A DNA stretch of 32,826 bases from Deltaproteobacteria bacterium (GTDB taxonomy: Bacteria; Myxococcota_A; Polyangia; Haliangiales; Haliangiaceae): positions 1 through 32,826 of the forward strand of contig VBLP01000108.1 in NCBI GenBank assembly GCA_005887925.1, given 5' to 3'. Below, one piece after another: positions 1 through 8,104 of this stretch. Position numbers and translations under genes: made by a program. Every line of letters begins with the position of its first letter. Positions within the stretch are counted from its first letter, which is position 1. The notes below the pieces were generated by a model. The model worked only from the letters and a program-made list of their open reading frames with translations. It did not search any database and was not told the origin of the DNA.

Positions 1-361
1 CGGCGACCCGATCGCGCGCGTGGCCGGCGCTGCGGTGCGCGTGGATCGCGGCGACCAGGACGTTCTCGAACACCGTCAGGTTGGCGAACGGCCGGACGAT
101 CTGGTGGGTGCGGACGATCCCGGCGCGCACGCGGCGATGCGCCGGCAGCCGGGTCACCGGCTGGCCCTGGAGCAAGATCTCGCCCGCGCTCGGCTGGATC
201 GAGCCGGCGATCAGGCTGAACAGCGTGGTCTTGCCCGCGCCGTTGGGGCCGATCACGCCGAGGATCTCGCCGGCGCCGAGCGCGAGGTCCACGCGATCGA
301 GCGCGGTCAGGCCGCCGAAGCGCCTCGTCAGCCCGCGGGTCGAGAGCAGCGCCCCCGTCAT
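1..361 (-). CDS. livG: LivG-type ABC transporter ATP-binding protein (partial, N-terminal part)
   Basis: Reading the minus strand from the ATG at 361 gives about 120 residues of an ABC ATPase; the rest lies beyond the left edge. It is absent from the ORF track, probably because it has no stop inside the window. A Walker A motif (GPNGAGKTT) is preceded by a typical LivG N-terminus (TRRFGGLTALDRVDL), and the stretch after it (RTHQIVRPFANLTVFENVLVA) matches the LivG Q-loop region. It should be the cytoplasmic ATPase energising uptake of branched-chain amino acids or a related substrate. Its start overlaps the livM stop in an ATGA, so it is translationally coupled and last in the visible operon. 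A livF would be expected further left, but cannot be seen. Confidence 0.92.
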   Translation of the reverse strand, partial: MTGALLSTRGLTRRFGGLTALDRVDLALGAGEILGVIGPNGAGKTTLFSLIAGSIQPSAGEILLQGQPVTRLPAHRRVRAGIVRTHQIVRPFANLTVFENVLVAAIHAHRSAGHARDRVA

Positions 362-1317
362 GCGCCACCCGCGCGCCGCGCGCCGCGGACCCGGCGCACG
401 AAGCGCCGGCCGAGCCCGGTGAGCCCGAGCGGCTCGAACAGGATGATCGCGATCAGGAGCACGCCGTACAGCCCGAGATGCAGCGTGGGAAACGACTGGA
501 GCAGGTAGCTCCGCACCAGCACGAACACCACCGCCCCGAGCGCCGGCCCCAGGGAGGTGCCGACGCCGCCGATCACCGCCAGCAGCACGAACGTGATCGA
601 GCGATCGAAGCCGAACATGTCGCTGGGCTCGATGTCGCTCTGATACGACGCGTGCATCGCGCCGGCCAGCCCCACGGCCGCGCCGGACAGGGCGAAGATC
701 ACGTCCTGGTACAGCGTCGCCGAGACCCCGACGTCGGCGGCGGCGTCGACGTCGGCCTTGATCGCGAGCAGCCGGAGCCCGAAGCTCGAGTGCCGGATCG
801 CGAGCGAGGCCACCGCGACCGCCGCGGCCAGCCCCAGCGTCCACCAGTACAGCTGATAGCGGAAGTCGACGTCGATCGGCAGCGACAGCCCCGTCGCGCC
901 GCCGGTGAAGCGCTCCCAGTAGGTGAAGACATGCCGGCTGACCTCGCCGACGCCGATCGTGGCGATCGAGAAGTACGGTCCGCGCAACCGCAGCGTCGGA
1001 TGCGCGCCGAGCGCGAACACCCCCGCGGCGATCGCGCCGCCGAGCCAGGCCACCGGCGCCGGCAGGTGCACGTGGAGGATCAGCCGCGCGGCGACGAAGC
1101 CACCGAGGCCGAACATCGCGGCGTGGCCGAAGCTGATCTGGCCGACGAAGCCACCCATCCAGTTCCACGCCAGCACGCAGGCGATCATCAGGTACGACTC
1201 GGTGAGCTGGTCGTGGGCGTAGTCCGACAGGACCAGCGCCGGCAGCACGGCGAGCACCGCGCACGCCGCGGCGAAGCCCCAGGCCGGGCGCGGCGGGATC
1301 CGCGGCCGCCCCGTCAT
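358..1317 (-). CDS. livM: Branched-chain amino acid ABC transporter permease LivM
   Basis: This 319-residue multi-pass inner membrane permease carries LivM hallmarks: an early GQISFGHAAMFGLGGFVAA segment, GPYFSIATIGVGEV, and a C-terminal permease segment (GVGTSLGPALGAVVF) with a basic tail. With LivH it should form the membrane channel of a HAAT-family importer. The ATG at 1317 overlaps the livH stop (ATGA) and its own stop overlaps the livG start, so the cluster is one coupled transcript. The length is normal for LivM and the reading frame is intact. The substrate could be something other than Leu/Ile/Val (amides, urea, short peptides); sequence alone cannot decide. Confidence 0.93.
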   Translation of the reverse strand: MTGRPRIPPRPAWGFAAACAVLAVLPALVLSDYAHDQLTESYLMIACVLAWNWMGGFVGQISFGHAAMFGLGGFVAARLILHVHLPAPVAWLGGAIAAGVFALGAHPTLRLRGPYFSIATIGVGEVSRHVFTYWERFTGGATGLSLPIDVDFRYQLYWWTLGLAAAVAVASLAIRHSSFGLRLLAIKADVDAAADVGVSATLYQDVIFALSGAAVGLAGAMHASYQSDIEPSDMFGFDRSITFVLLAVIGGVGTSLGPALGAVVFVLVRSYLLQSFPTLHLGLYGVLLIAIILFEPLGLTGLGRRFVRRVRGARRAGGA

Positions 1318-2146
1318 GACAGGACCCGATGGCCGAACAGCCCGCCGGGCCGCAGCACCAGGACCAGCACCAGCAGCGCGAAGCCGACCGTGGTCGTCAG
1401 GTACGTCGGCAGGATCAGCACCGAGAACTGCTCGACCGCCGCCACGATCAGCGCCGCCAGCCCCACGCCGTAGATGCTGCCCAGCCCGCCCAGCACTCGA
1501 ACGGGAACACCGTCGCCAGCAGCACGCCCGCCACGCTCGCCAGCGCGGTCCCGATGCCGAAGGTCAGCGCGTAGATCGCGTCGACGTCGATGCCGACCAG
1601 CGTGCAGCTATCGGCGTTCTGGGCCGCGGCGCGGATCGCGCGGCCGATCAACGTGCGGCGCAACAGCAGGTGCAGCGCCACCGCGATCGCCGCGCCGACA
1701 CCGAGCAGCACCAGCCGGGGCAGCGCGACGTGGAGGCCGAGCAGCGACAGCGAGCGCGTGTACGTCCCGTGGATGTCGTGCGTGTTGCCGGTGAACAGCA
1801 CGTAGGCGATGTTGCGCAGCACCAGCCACACGCCGAACAGCAGCAGGAGCGACGCCGGCCCGCCGGCCGGGCCGCGCGGCAGTCGCCGCACCAGCCCGCG
1901 GTAGATCGCGGCGCCGAGCCCGAAGCCGATCGCCCCCACCACCGGGATCGCGAGGTACGGATCGAGGCCGAGGTGGTCGCGGATCACCCAGGCCAGGTAC
2001 GCCCCGACCATGATGACGCCGCCGTGCGCCAGGTTGACCACGCGCAAGACGCCGTAGATCAGGCTGAGGCCGTACGCCATCGTCGCGTACAGCCCCGCGA
2101 GCAGCACCGAGGACACCACCAGGTCGGCGAAGCGCGACGCCGACAT
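1314..2146 (-). pseudogene. livH: LivH-type ABC permease gene, disrupted by an internal deletion and frameshift
   Basis: Two ORFs in different frames cover one livH. The N-terminal part (232-residue ORF from ATG 2146) is a clean LivH up to LLATVFPFE and then runs into non-homologous residues. The C-terminal part resumes in another frame at VLGGLGSIYGVGLAAL and continues to a normal end. In intact LivH these two segments are separated by roughly 20 conserved residues, so sequence is missing as well as frame-shifted. The whole gene is 833 nt, which is not a multiple of three; the loss should be 3k+1 nt. The gene starts immediately after the livJ stop (TGAATG). As written the permease would not be functional. 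An assembly error is equally possible because livM and livG are intact. Confidence 0.85.
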
Positions 2147-3394
2147 TCACTTGCAGCGCGGATCGGGCACGCCGGCCGCGGCCGCGACGTCCTTCGGGAA
2201 GATGATCGGCGAAGTGCCGTCGGGCTGGTTCTGCTGCAGCACGTACGAGGCCTGGACCTGGCCACCCTTGTCCTGCGGGAACTCGAGGACGCCGCCCGGC
2301 AGGAGCGAGTCGAGCTTGAGCGCCGCGAGCTTGCCGCGCACCGCCTCGCGATCGACCGCGCCGGCCTGCTCGATCGCGGTGAACAGCGCGCGCGCCGCCT
2401 CGTAGCCGAGCGCCTGGAACCACTCCGGCGTCCGGCCGCCGTACTTCGCCTTGAACGCCTCGACGTACTTCTTGGCCAGCGGGTTCGTGGCCGCGAGCAG
2501 GGGACTCCACCACGTGCCCGACAGCACGTACTGGACGTTGTCCTTGCCGAGCTTCTCGAACGCGTCCTTCTCGGCGCCGCGCGCGCCGTAGCTCGCGACC
2601 TTGTGACACAGCCCGGCGTCGATGTACTGGCGCTGCATCGTGATGTAGTCCGGCAGGTGGGCGTCGACGAGGAAGATGTCGGTGCCGGCCGCCTTGACCT
2701 TGCCGAGCACCGCGCTGAAGTCCTTGGCGTTGATCTCGAACGACTCGTCGACGGCGATCTCGTACGCGCCGCCCGACTTGCCCGCGTAGCTCGCGACGCC
2801 CTCGCGGAACTCCTTGCCGTGCGACGCGTTCTCCCACAACAGCGCGATCTTCGACGGCCTGGGCAGCTTGCCGGCCTTCTGCTGCTCGTCGATCCACGTC
2901 ATCAGCGTCGTGCTCAGCAGCTCGATCGACGACAGCGCGCCGAACAGGTACTTGTAGCCGCGCTTGTAGATCGCGCTCGCCGCGCCGCCGCCGTTGACGT
3001 ACGGCACCTTGTTCTGCTCGGCGACCGTGCTCTGCCGGTTGACCAGCGCGGTCGAGTAGGTGCCCAGCAGAAAGTCGACCTTGTCGCTCTTGATCAGCTT
3101 GTCGGCCAGGCTGGCGGCGGTGTCCTGGGTGCTGGTGTCATCGTAGAGCTTCAGCGTGACCTTGAGCTTCTTGCCGCCGACGTCGAGGCCGCCGCGCTGG
3201 TTGACCTCGTCGAACGCCAGCTCGTAGCCCTCCTTGAAGAATCCGCCGGTCCGCGCCTCGGCCCCGGTCAGCGGCAGCGTGGCGCCGATCAGGATCTCGG
3301 TCCGGTCCCCGGACGCGGTGGACTTGGGCTTGCACGCCGCAGGGATCGCGGCCAGGACGAGCAGGACACAGAGCGATCGGGCGCGGCAGGTCAT
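2147..3394 (-). CDS. livJ: Branched-chain amino acid type substrate-binding lipoprotein (LivJ/LivK family)
   Basis: The protein has 415 residues from the ATG at 3394. I prefer this over the ORF-track start at 3490 because it places a lipoprotein signal at the N-terminus (VLAAIPAAC, Cys21) and has GAGGAG about 8 nt upstream. The mature part has the type I periplasmic binding fold of the ANF/Peripla_BP_6 group: ILIGATLPLTGAEA near the N-terminus, DDTSTQDTAASLADKLI, and LLGTYSTALV. It should capture the ligand outside the inner membrane and deliver it to LivHM. It is the first gene of the liv operon, and its stop abuts the livH start. A somewhat different ligand from Leu/Ile/Val is possible. Confidence 0.9.
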   Translation of the reverse strand: MTCRARSLCVLLVLAAIPAACKPKSTASGDRTEILIGATLPLTGAEARTGGFFKEGYELAFDEVNQRGGLDVGGKKLKVTLKLYDDTSTQDTAASLADKLIKSDKVDFLLGTYSTALVNRQSTVAEQNKVPYVNGGGAASAIYKRGYKYLFGALSSIELLSTTLMTWIDEQQKAGKLPRPSKIALLWENASHGKEFREGVASYAGKSGGAYEIAVDESFEINAKDFSAVLGKVKAAGTDIFLVDAHLPDYITMQRQYIDAGLCHKVASYGARGAEKDAFEKLGKDNVQYVLSGTWWSPLLAATNPLAKKYVEAFKAKYGGRTPEWFQALGYEAARALFTAIEQAGAVDREAVRGKLAALKLDSLLPGGVLEFPQDKGGQVQASYVLQQNQPDGTSPIIFPKDVAAAAGVPDPRCK

Positions 3395-3433
3395 GGCCAA
3401 CTCCTCGGCGATGGGTCGCCACGACGATGGGTA

Positions 3434-3462
3434 CCACAGCCGGTCCTCGAGATTCTTGTCAA
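3434..3462 (-). promoter_or_regulatory. Possible sigma70-type promoter of the liv operon
   Basis: On the minus strand TTGACA (3462-3457) is a perfect -35 hexamer. About 17-18 nt further lies CTGTGG/TGTGGT, a poor -10 match (3 of 6). The position, about 40-65 nt before the livJ ATG, is right for a promoter. The rest of the 206-nt gap (3395-3600) shows nothing else I can identify. The weak -10 keeps confidence low. Confidence 0.3.
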
Positions 3463-3600
3463 TCCCACCCGCAATCACACGCGCCCCCACCGGGCGGTCG
3501 CCGGGATCCGGTCGCCCCGCGGCTCGACGCGATGCGTCTTTGCAGGCGCCGGCCCGCGGCAGTCACGGCGCGGTCGTGACCGTCGCGCGTCGCGCCACCG

Positions 3601-4254
3601 TCATCGCGGACTGGCGGTTACGCCGAGATCGCAGCTATCGTGCGCCGGCATCGGCCCGCACTGGCTGCCGACCACGTAGTCGCGTGCGCACTGGCAGTCG
3701 CACATCGCCATGCCGGCCGGGCAGGTCGGTACCAGGGTGATCTCGGTCTGCGCCTTCCTGCCTTCGTCGTCCTCGATGCGCACCCGCAAGAGGTACGGCA
3801 CGTCGTTGAGATCGCGCGTCGACGTGATGTGCGGACAGACCTCGAGGTTGCTGAACGTGGTCACGGACGACACGCCCCAGCCGTCGCTGCCCACGATCAG
3901 CCTCGTCGGGCGCTGGTCGATCTTGAGGATCTCGTCGTTGCAGGGATCGATCAGCGCGGTCGTGAGGCTGATCCGGCAGCCATCGATGTTTCGCGCGCGC
4001 GCGCCGAGCAGGACGATCCAGCCGCCCTGCGGAGGCTGGATCAGCGGCACGGCCGCCATCGCCGTGCTCTCGATCACCGTGTTCTCGGCGTCGAGATGGA
4101 CGATCTCGAGCTCGGCCGGCGCCGCCAGGTCGCCGATCGGACACGGCTGGGTCTCCGACGCATCCGGGTGGGGCTCACCTCCGCCGCCGCACCCGAGTGC
4201 GATCGCACCCGCGAGTGCGACCGGGTGGACGCGGGTCAGCATGGTGGGGATCAT
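3601..4254 (-). CDS. Secreted lipoprotein of unknown function, related to the small lipoprotein at 5444-5896
   Basis: The protein has 217 residues from ATG 4254, which overlaps the stop of the copper enzyme gene in an ATGA; an alternative ATG lies at 4242. It has a lipoprotein signal (GAIALGC, Cys22) and a Gly-rich tether. The mature part has PPQGGWIVLLGARARN in its middle and DDEGRKAQTEITLVPT near the end. Both segments have counterparts in the small lipoprotein two genes upstream (GPQGGTVVWGAASV and DRDGRSAIAERTIVPT), so the two are probably paralogues with a beta-sandwich-like fold. Several Cys in the last 50 residues (CPAGMAMCDCQCARD) suggest disulfides outside the cytoplasm. The function is not recognised. 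It is probably co-expressed with the monooxygenase-like protein. Confidence 0.75.
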   Translation of the reverse strand: MIPTMLTRVHPVALAGAIALGCGGGGEPHPDASETQPCPIGDLAAPAELEIVHLDAENTVIESTAMAAVPLIQPPQGGWIVLLGARARNIDGCRISLTTALIDPCNDEILKIDQRPTRLIVGSDGWGVSSVTTFSNLEVCPHITSTRDLNDVPYLLRVRIEDDEGRKAQTEITLVPTCPAGMAMCDCQCARDYVVGSQCGPMPAHDSCDLGVTASPR

Positions 4255-5327
4255 AGACAGAAGATGTCCGATTCTACCTTTGGATAGTAGTAGAGGAACA
4301 CGTTGCAGTGTTCCCCGACGTCGGTATTGCCGCCGAACGTGTAGCAGCAGTCGCCCTGGTGCAGCGGGTCCTTGTTGTTGACGTCGTCGCAGGTGAACTC
4401 GACCGGCCGCTGCCACTGGTACTCGCAGTCCCACCAGATGCCGGAGCTCGCCGGCAGTGGCACGGCGAGGCTGGTCGCCATCGGTGGGTCGTTCCAGTAC
4501 AGGCTCTCGTAGAACTGCGCGGCCGCGGGCGGGTGATCGATCGACTTGCCGTCCCAGGCCGAGATCGCGAACCTGGTGCCGCGCTTGTGGAAGTGACCGT
4601 TGGCCGCGGCGATCGTCGTCGCGCCCGGGAACCGGCAGGTCCCCGAATACGTGACGCGGGGCTGGCTCGCGCAGATCCGGATGTTCTGCTGGGTCGCGAA
4701 CAGCGAGCCCATCTCGACCGGCGGCTCGGTGGCCTGGCGGCGGTAGAAGTTGATCCCGACGCGTGCGCCGTACTTGGTGGTCTGGTCGCCGGCGTTCACG
4801 TAATGGGTCTGCAGCATCAGCATCTCGCCGGGGCGGAGCCGGATCGCCACGTCGGTCGGCAGGTTCCAGTCGGTCGTGAGCTCGCCGGAGTTGGCGTGCT
4901 GCGAGTTGGCGATCAGCGGCCAGTCGGCCCAGTTCGCGCTGCCCCAGCACGGGCTGTTCTTGTAGTCGTCGGAGCCTTCGATCACCGTGGCCGGATAGTC
5001 GCCGAGCATCGTGGGCGTGCCGCGGTCGGGGTGGAGATCGATGATGGTCTTCACCCGGAACACGTTGACGTGGTGGCTGCCGGGGTTGATCCCGGTCAGC
5101 ACGCGATCGATCCAGATGTCGTCGCCGACGCCGAGATCGGGCACGCGAACGAAGTAGCAGTTCTGGCTCTCGCGGCCCGGCGCGACCTCGAACTCGGGCA
5201 CGCGCAGGGAGAAGCCCTGCTTGCCGTGCAGGTCGTCGAGGACCCAAGGGATGAAGTCCGGTTGATCGGAGCTACAGCCGATCGAGCCGATGACCGCGAG
5301 CGCGATTACTGCTGATCTGACCTTCAT
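4251..5327 (-). CDS. PHM-like type II copper, ascorbate-dependent monooxygenase family lipoprotein
   Basis: The protein has 358 residues from ATG 5327, with GAGG about 8 nt upstream; it starts with a lipoprotein-like signal (IGSIGC, Cys18). Copper sites of peptidylglycine hydroxylating monooxygenase can be placed by motif. The CuH site would be His85-His86 (GSHHVNVF) and His175 (LMLQTHYVN). The CuM site would be His245 and His247 (NGHFHKRG). The 70-residue gap from His175 to His245 equals that between rat PHM His172 and His242. The last CuM ligand of PHM, Met314 in DEMCNLY, aligns with His340 in GEHCNVFLYYY, so the ligand appears exchanged. Cys301 and Cys341 match a PHM disulfide. Family members hydroxylate peptides or catechols, but the substrate here is unknown. 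Confidence 0.82.
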   Translation of the reverse strand: MKVRSAVIALAVIGSIGCSSDQPDFIPWVLDDLHGKQGFSLRVPEFEVAPGRESQNCYFVRVPDLGVGDDIWIDRVLTGINPGSHHVNVFRVKTIIDLHPDRGTPTMLGDYPATVIEGSDDYKNSPCWGSANWADWPLIANSQHANSGELTTDWNLPTDVAIRLRPGEMLMLQTHYVNAGDQTTKYGARVGINFYRRQATEPPVEMGSLFATQQNIRICASQPRVTYSGTCRFPGATTIAAANGHFHKRGTRFAISAWDGKSIDHPPAAAQFYESLYWNDPPMATSLAVPLPASSGIWWDCEYQWQRPVEFTCDDVNNKDPLHQGDCCYTFGGNTDVGEHCNVFLYYYPKVESDIFCL

Positions 5328-5443
5328 GGGGACCTCGTCTACGGTTCTGGTTTCGAGCGCCGGTCGCCAGCCGCAATGAACGGCGTGTCCGTGTGCGCGT
5401 TTCAGCGAGGGAGTGCGCGTGTGCGAGTTGCATTGTCGGATCG

Positions 5444-5896
5444 CTACGGCTGGCCTTTCGTAGGCACGATCGTCCTCTCGGCGATCGCCGAGCGGCCGTC
5501 GCGGTCGCGGGCTTCGAGCCGCCACACGCATCGCTGGTTCTGGAACTGTTCCTCGTCGGGCAGAAACACCGGGTGGCCGGAGGTCGTGCTCGCCGCGAAG
5601 CCGTCGTCGGCATCGTGGAGGTCGACGAGCACTCTGCTCAGCGATGGTGCGCCTGCGGGAGGCTTGATCGTGAAGGTGAGCTCGAGCTGATCCGGATCGA
5701 GGTAGCGCACCGACGCGGCACCCCACACGACGGTGCCGCCCTGTGGGCCGGTCCCGATCGGCACCGGATCGCCATCATGGATCAAGACGAGCTCGCTCTC
5801 CCCGAAACCGAGCGTCAGCTCCGGAGGTCCGGGATACTGCGTGTTGTGCTCGGCTCAGGCAGCCAGGACGACGACTAGACCATCGATGCGCATCAT
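5444..5896 (-). pseudogene. Small lipoprotein gene with an in-frame TGA at the lipobox cysteine codon
   Basis: Starting at ATG 5896, which has GGAG 6 nt upstream, the frame reads MMRIDGLVVVLAA, then TGA (5857-5855), then AEHNTQYPGPPELTLGFG and on for a further 125 or so residues. The stop is at codon 14, exactly where the lipobox Cys (L-A-A-C) is expected. The ORF track lists only the part from a TTG at 5785. The downstream sequence is well preserved and related to the lipoprotein at 3601-4254 (PQGG segment and C-terminal DGR..A..T.VPT). The gene lies 15 nt after the MYXO-CTERM gene and 116 nt before the copper enzyme, probably in one operon. A TGC/TGT-to-TGA change or a sequencing error is simplest; selenocysteine at this position is a remote alternative. 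Confidence 0.72.
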
Positions 5897-5911
5897 GGCA
5901 AGCTCCACGAG

Positions 5912-6745
5912 CTAGACGCGACGCCGCGCGCGGCCGAATGCGAGTCCGAGAGCTACGAGCCCGAGCAGCAGCGCGTCGGTCGGGCCCGGGCCGCGCGTGG
6001 CGCTGCAGCCGCCGTCCGATTCGCCGCCGTCCGACTCGCTCTTGATCTCTCCATTGGGCGTCAACCCGAGCATCGTGACCGCGTCGGTGCCGGCGCACGC
6101 GATCTTGGCCGCGAACAGGGGGGTCTGGTCCAGCTGCGAGCGCGCCGTCTGGATGGCGATGCACGCGGCGGCGGACGGGTTCACCGAACAGTCGGTGCAC
6201 TGCGCGACGTTGATGCTCGCGACCGCCTGGTGCTGCGGGTCGACCGTGACTGTCCCCCCTGGGCCGAAGTTCACCTGCGCGACGCCGGCGACGCCGTCGA
6301 ACCGTCCGTCGGGAGTGTAGATCTTCCAGATCCCGTAGCCGGCCTGGCCGCCGGCGACGCCCCGGGTCGAGATTGCGTTCAGCACCGCATTCGACCACGT
6401 CACGCCCCCCAGCGCGGACTGGAACGCGCCGGTCGTCGCGGCATTCGTGCCGCCCCCACAGAACGCGGAGGTGTTGTTCCCGTTCGGATCGAACAAGCCG
6501 GCGCCCACCACGCTGGCGCCGGTGGGCAGGTTGCCGAGCGCCTGACCGCAGCCGCAGTTCGTTGACCCGGAGGTCGTGACCGTCTGGAGTGACCGCGCGT
6601 AGTAGGTGTAGGCACCGTCGTGGGTGACCGCGCAGTTGTTCTCCGGTGGGATCGTGCTGCACGCGTCGGCGTCGTCTTGCACTCCGAGCGCGAGCGCCGC
6701 GAATGCGGCAGTGCCGAGGATTCCAGTAACGATGATTTGCCTCAT
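5912..6745 (-). CDS. Secreted protein with a MYXO-CTERM-type C-terminal anchor
   Basis: The protein has 277 residues from ATG 6745, with a strong AAGGAG about 7 nt upstream. The long ORF-track extension upstream is not needed. It has an N-terminal signal peptide (VTGILGTAAFAALAL) with cleavage probably near DADA/CS. The mature part is Cys-rich near the start (NCGCGQ) and has no family I recognise. The end fits the MYXO-CTERM pattern: a Gly/Cys-Ser motif (GGCSATRG), a hydrophobic helix (DALLLGLVALGLAFG) and an Arg-rich tail (RARRRV). Such tails mark myxobacterial proteins processed and held at the cell surface. It heads the likely four-gene secreted operon ending at 3601. Confidence 0.85.
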   Translation of the reverse strand: MRQIIVTGILGTAAFAALALGVQDDADACSTIPPENNCAVTHDGAYTYYARSLQTVTTSGSTNCGCGQALGNLPTGASVVGAGLFDPNGNNTSAFCGGGTNAATTGAFQSALGGVTWSNAVLNAISTRGVAGGQAGYGIWKIYTPDGRFDGVAGVAQVNFGPGGTVTVDPQHQAVASINVAQCTDCSVNPSAAACIAIQTARSQLDQTPLFAAKIACAGTDAVTMLGLTPNGEIKSESDGGESDGGCSATRGPGPTDALLLGLVALGLAFGRARRRV

Positions 6746-6998
6746 ATTGATCTCCTTCGTGAAGGCCCGCTGCGGCCGCTGCAAACGAACAGCCATGGTG
6801 ACCGGGCGCGATCTATTGGGGATAGCCGTCGATCGCTGCCTGTCGCGGGCGGCAGGTGCAGCCGCGCGCCAGCAGGGTGATGCGCAATCGGTGTCGTTGA
6901 CCTGCGGGGGATCCGGTGGTTCGACGCGCGAGACCGATGCGCTTGCTGGCGCGATCTGTGCTCTGCGAGCCGTGCATGATCTCCAAGCGATCTGCTCG

Positions 6999-8057
6999 AT
7001 GGAGCGTGCGCGCCGGAGGGCGGCGCCACCACGGGGCCTGCTCGTGATCGCGCGCTGGTCGGCGTGTATCGCCTTGCTCGCATCGGCGTGTGGGTCGGCA
7101 GACGATGCATCGCCAGCGTGGTCGGCCGTGTTCACCCAGCTCGATCGAGTCGCGCTGTCCGTGTGGAGCGCCCGCCCCGATGACGTGTACATCGTCGGCG
7201 GTGGGCTCGGCGCGCCGGGCCTGACCGCGCTCGCGCTTCACTGGGACGGCTCGCGCTGGCGCGACCTCGATCCCGCCGTCGAACAGACGCTCTGGTGGGT
7301 CACCGGCGTGCGCGGCCAGCCGCGCGGCGTGTGGATGGTCGGCGAATCGGGGACCGTGCTCCGGTGGGATGGCACCGCGTTCCTGGCGATCGAATCTCCG
7401 GTGCGGGCGACCCTGTTCGGCGCGTGGGCCGCTGCCCCCGACGATGTCTGGATCGTCGGCGGGGTCCCCGGTGCCGGCACGGTGCTCGAGAATGACGTGG
7501 TCCTGCACTGGGACGGTCAGCGCCTCGTTCGCGATGACACGCTGCCCAGCCGCGGGGTCGCGCTCCTGAAGGTCTGGGGCTCCGGTCCGGACGACCTGTG
7601 GGTCGTCGGCGAGCACGGCGCGCTGTGGCACCGCACGCAGGATCGCTGGGAGGACCACTCGATGAGCTCGTCGACCCTGTTCTCCGTGCACGGCTGCAGC
7701 CGCGACGATGTCTACACCGTCGGCGGCTCGCAGCTCCTCCACTTCGACGGCGCCACGTGGTCGCAGGTGGGTCCTCCGATCAACGCCTCCGCGATCGGCG
7801 TGGCCTGCGATACGACAGGCGTGTTGATCACCGGGTCTGGCGGCTTGAAGCTGCGCTGGGACCGGCGCTCCGGGGAATGGCACGACGAGCAGAACGTCGC
7901 CCCCTGGAATACCGACTTCCATGCCGCATGGATCGATGGCGACGGCGGCAACTGGGTCGTCGGCGGCAACTATAACCAGACGAGCAAGACCTCGCCGCGG
8001 CTCGGCGTCGTTGGCTATTACGGTGTGCGACCCCCACTACCCGGTGACCGTTTGTGA
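6999..8057 (+). CDS. Beta-propeller-like surface lipoprotein
   Basis: The protein has 352 residues from ATG 6999; a GTG at 7044 (VIARWSACI) is an alternative giving a shorter signal. The signal ends at LLASAC (Cys31). The mature part is made of roughly 45-60 residue repeats with the theme W-x(3-4)-PDD-V/L-W/Y-x-VG followed by LHWDG..W, for example ARPDDVYIVGG, AAPDDVWIVGG, SGPDDLWVVGE and SRDDVYTVGG. This pattern is common in myxobacterial exported proteins and should fold as a propeller. No catalytic motif is evident, so a binding or structural role is likely. It is transcribed divergently from the MYXO-CTERM gene, with a 253-nt shared upstream region in which I see no convincing promoter. 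Confidence 0.82.
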   Translation: MERARRRAAPPRGLLVIARWSACIALLASACGSADDASPAWSAVFTQLDRVALSVWSARPDDVYIVGGGLGAPGLTALALHWDGSRWRDLDPAVEQTLWWVTGVRGQPRGVWMVGESGTVLRWDGTAFLAIESPVRATLFGAWAAAPDDVWIVGGVPGAGTVLENDVVLHWDGQRLVRDDTLPSRGVALLKVWGSGPDDLWVVGEHGALWHRTQDRWEDHSMSSSTLFSVHGCSRDDVYTVGGSQLLHFDGATWSQVGPPINASAIGVACDTTGVLITGSGGLKLRWDRRSGEWHDEQNVAPWNTDFHAAWIDGDGGNWVVGGNYNQTSKTSPRLGVVGYYGVRPPLPGDRL

Positions 8058-8104
8058 CGACTGCGACGCCGCCGTGCTGGTGCACGCCGTGCTGAGCCGG
8101 CAAG

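Noticed and set aside
20-508. Plus-strand ORF of 162 residues, Arg/Ala-rich
   Set aside because: It is the antisense shadow of livG and livM, which carry recognisable motifs on the minus strand.
1490-1510. Programmed ribosomal frameshift in livH
   Set aside because: There is no slippery heptamer, and a frame change would not restore the missing conserved residues.
1316-3679. 787-residue plus-strand ORF
   Set aside because: High GC removes stops opposite real genes. The translation is low-complexity Arg/Gln/Ala and lies antisense to livH and livJ.
5828-5857. Selenocysteine insertion element after the lipobox TGA
   Set aside because: The only nearby hairpin has a 4-bp stem and an ACCU loop, without the usual GU features, and no selenocysteine genes are in the window.
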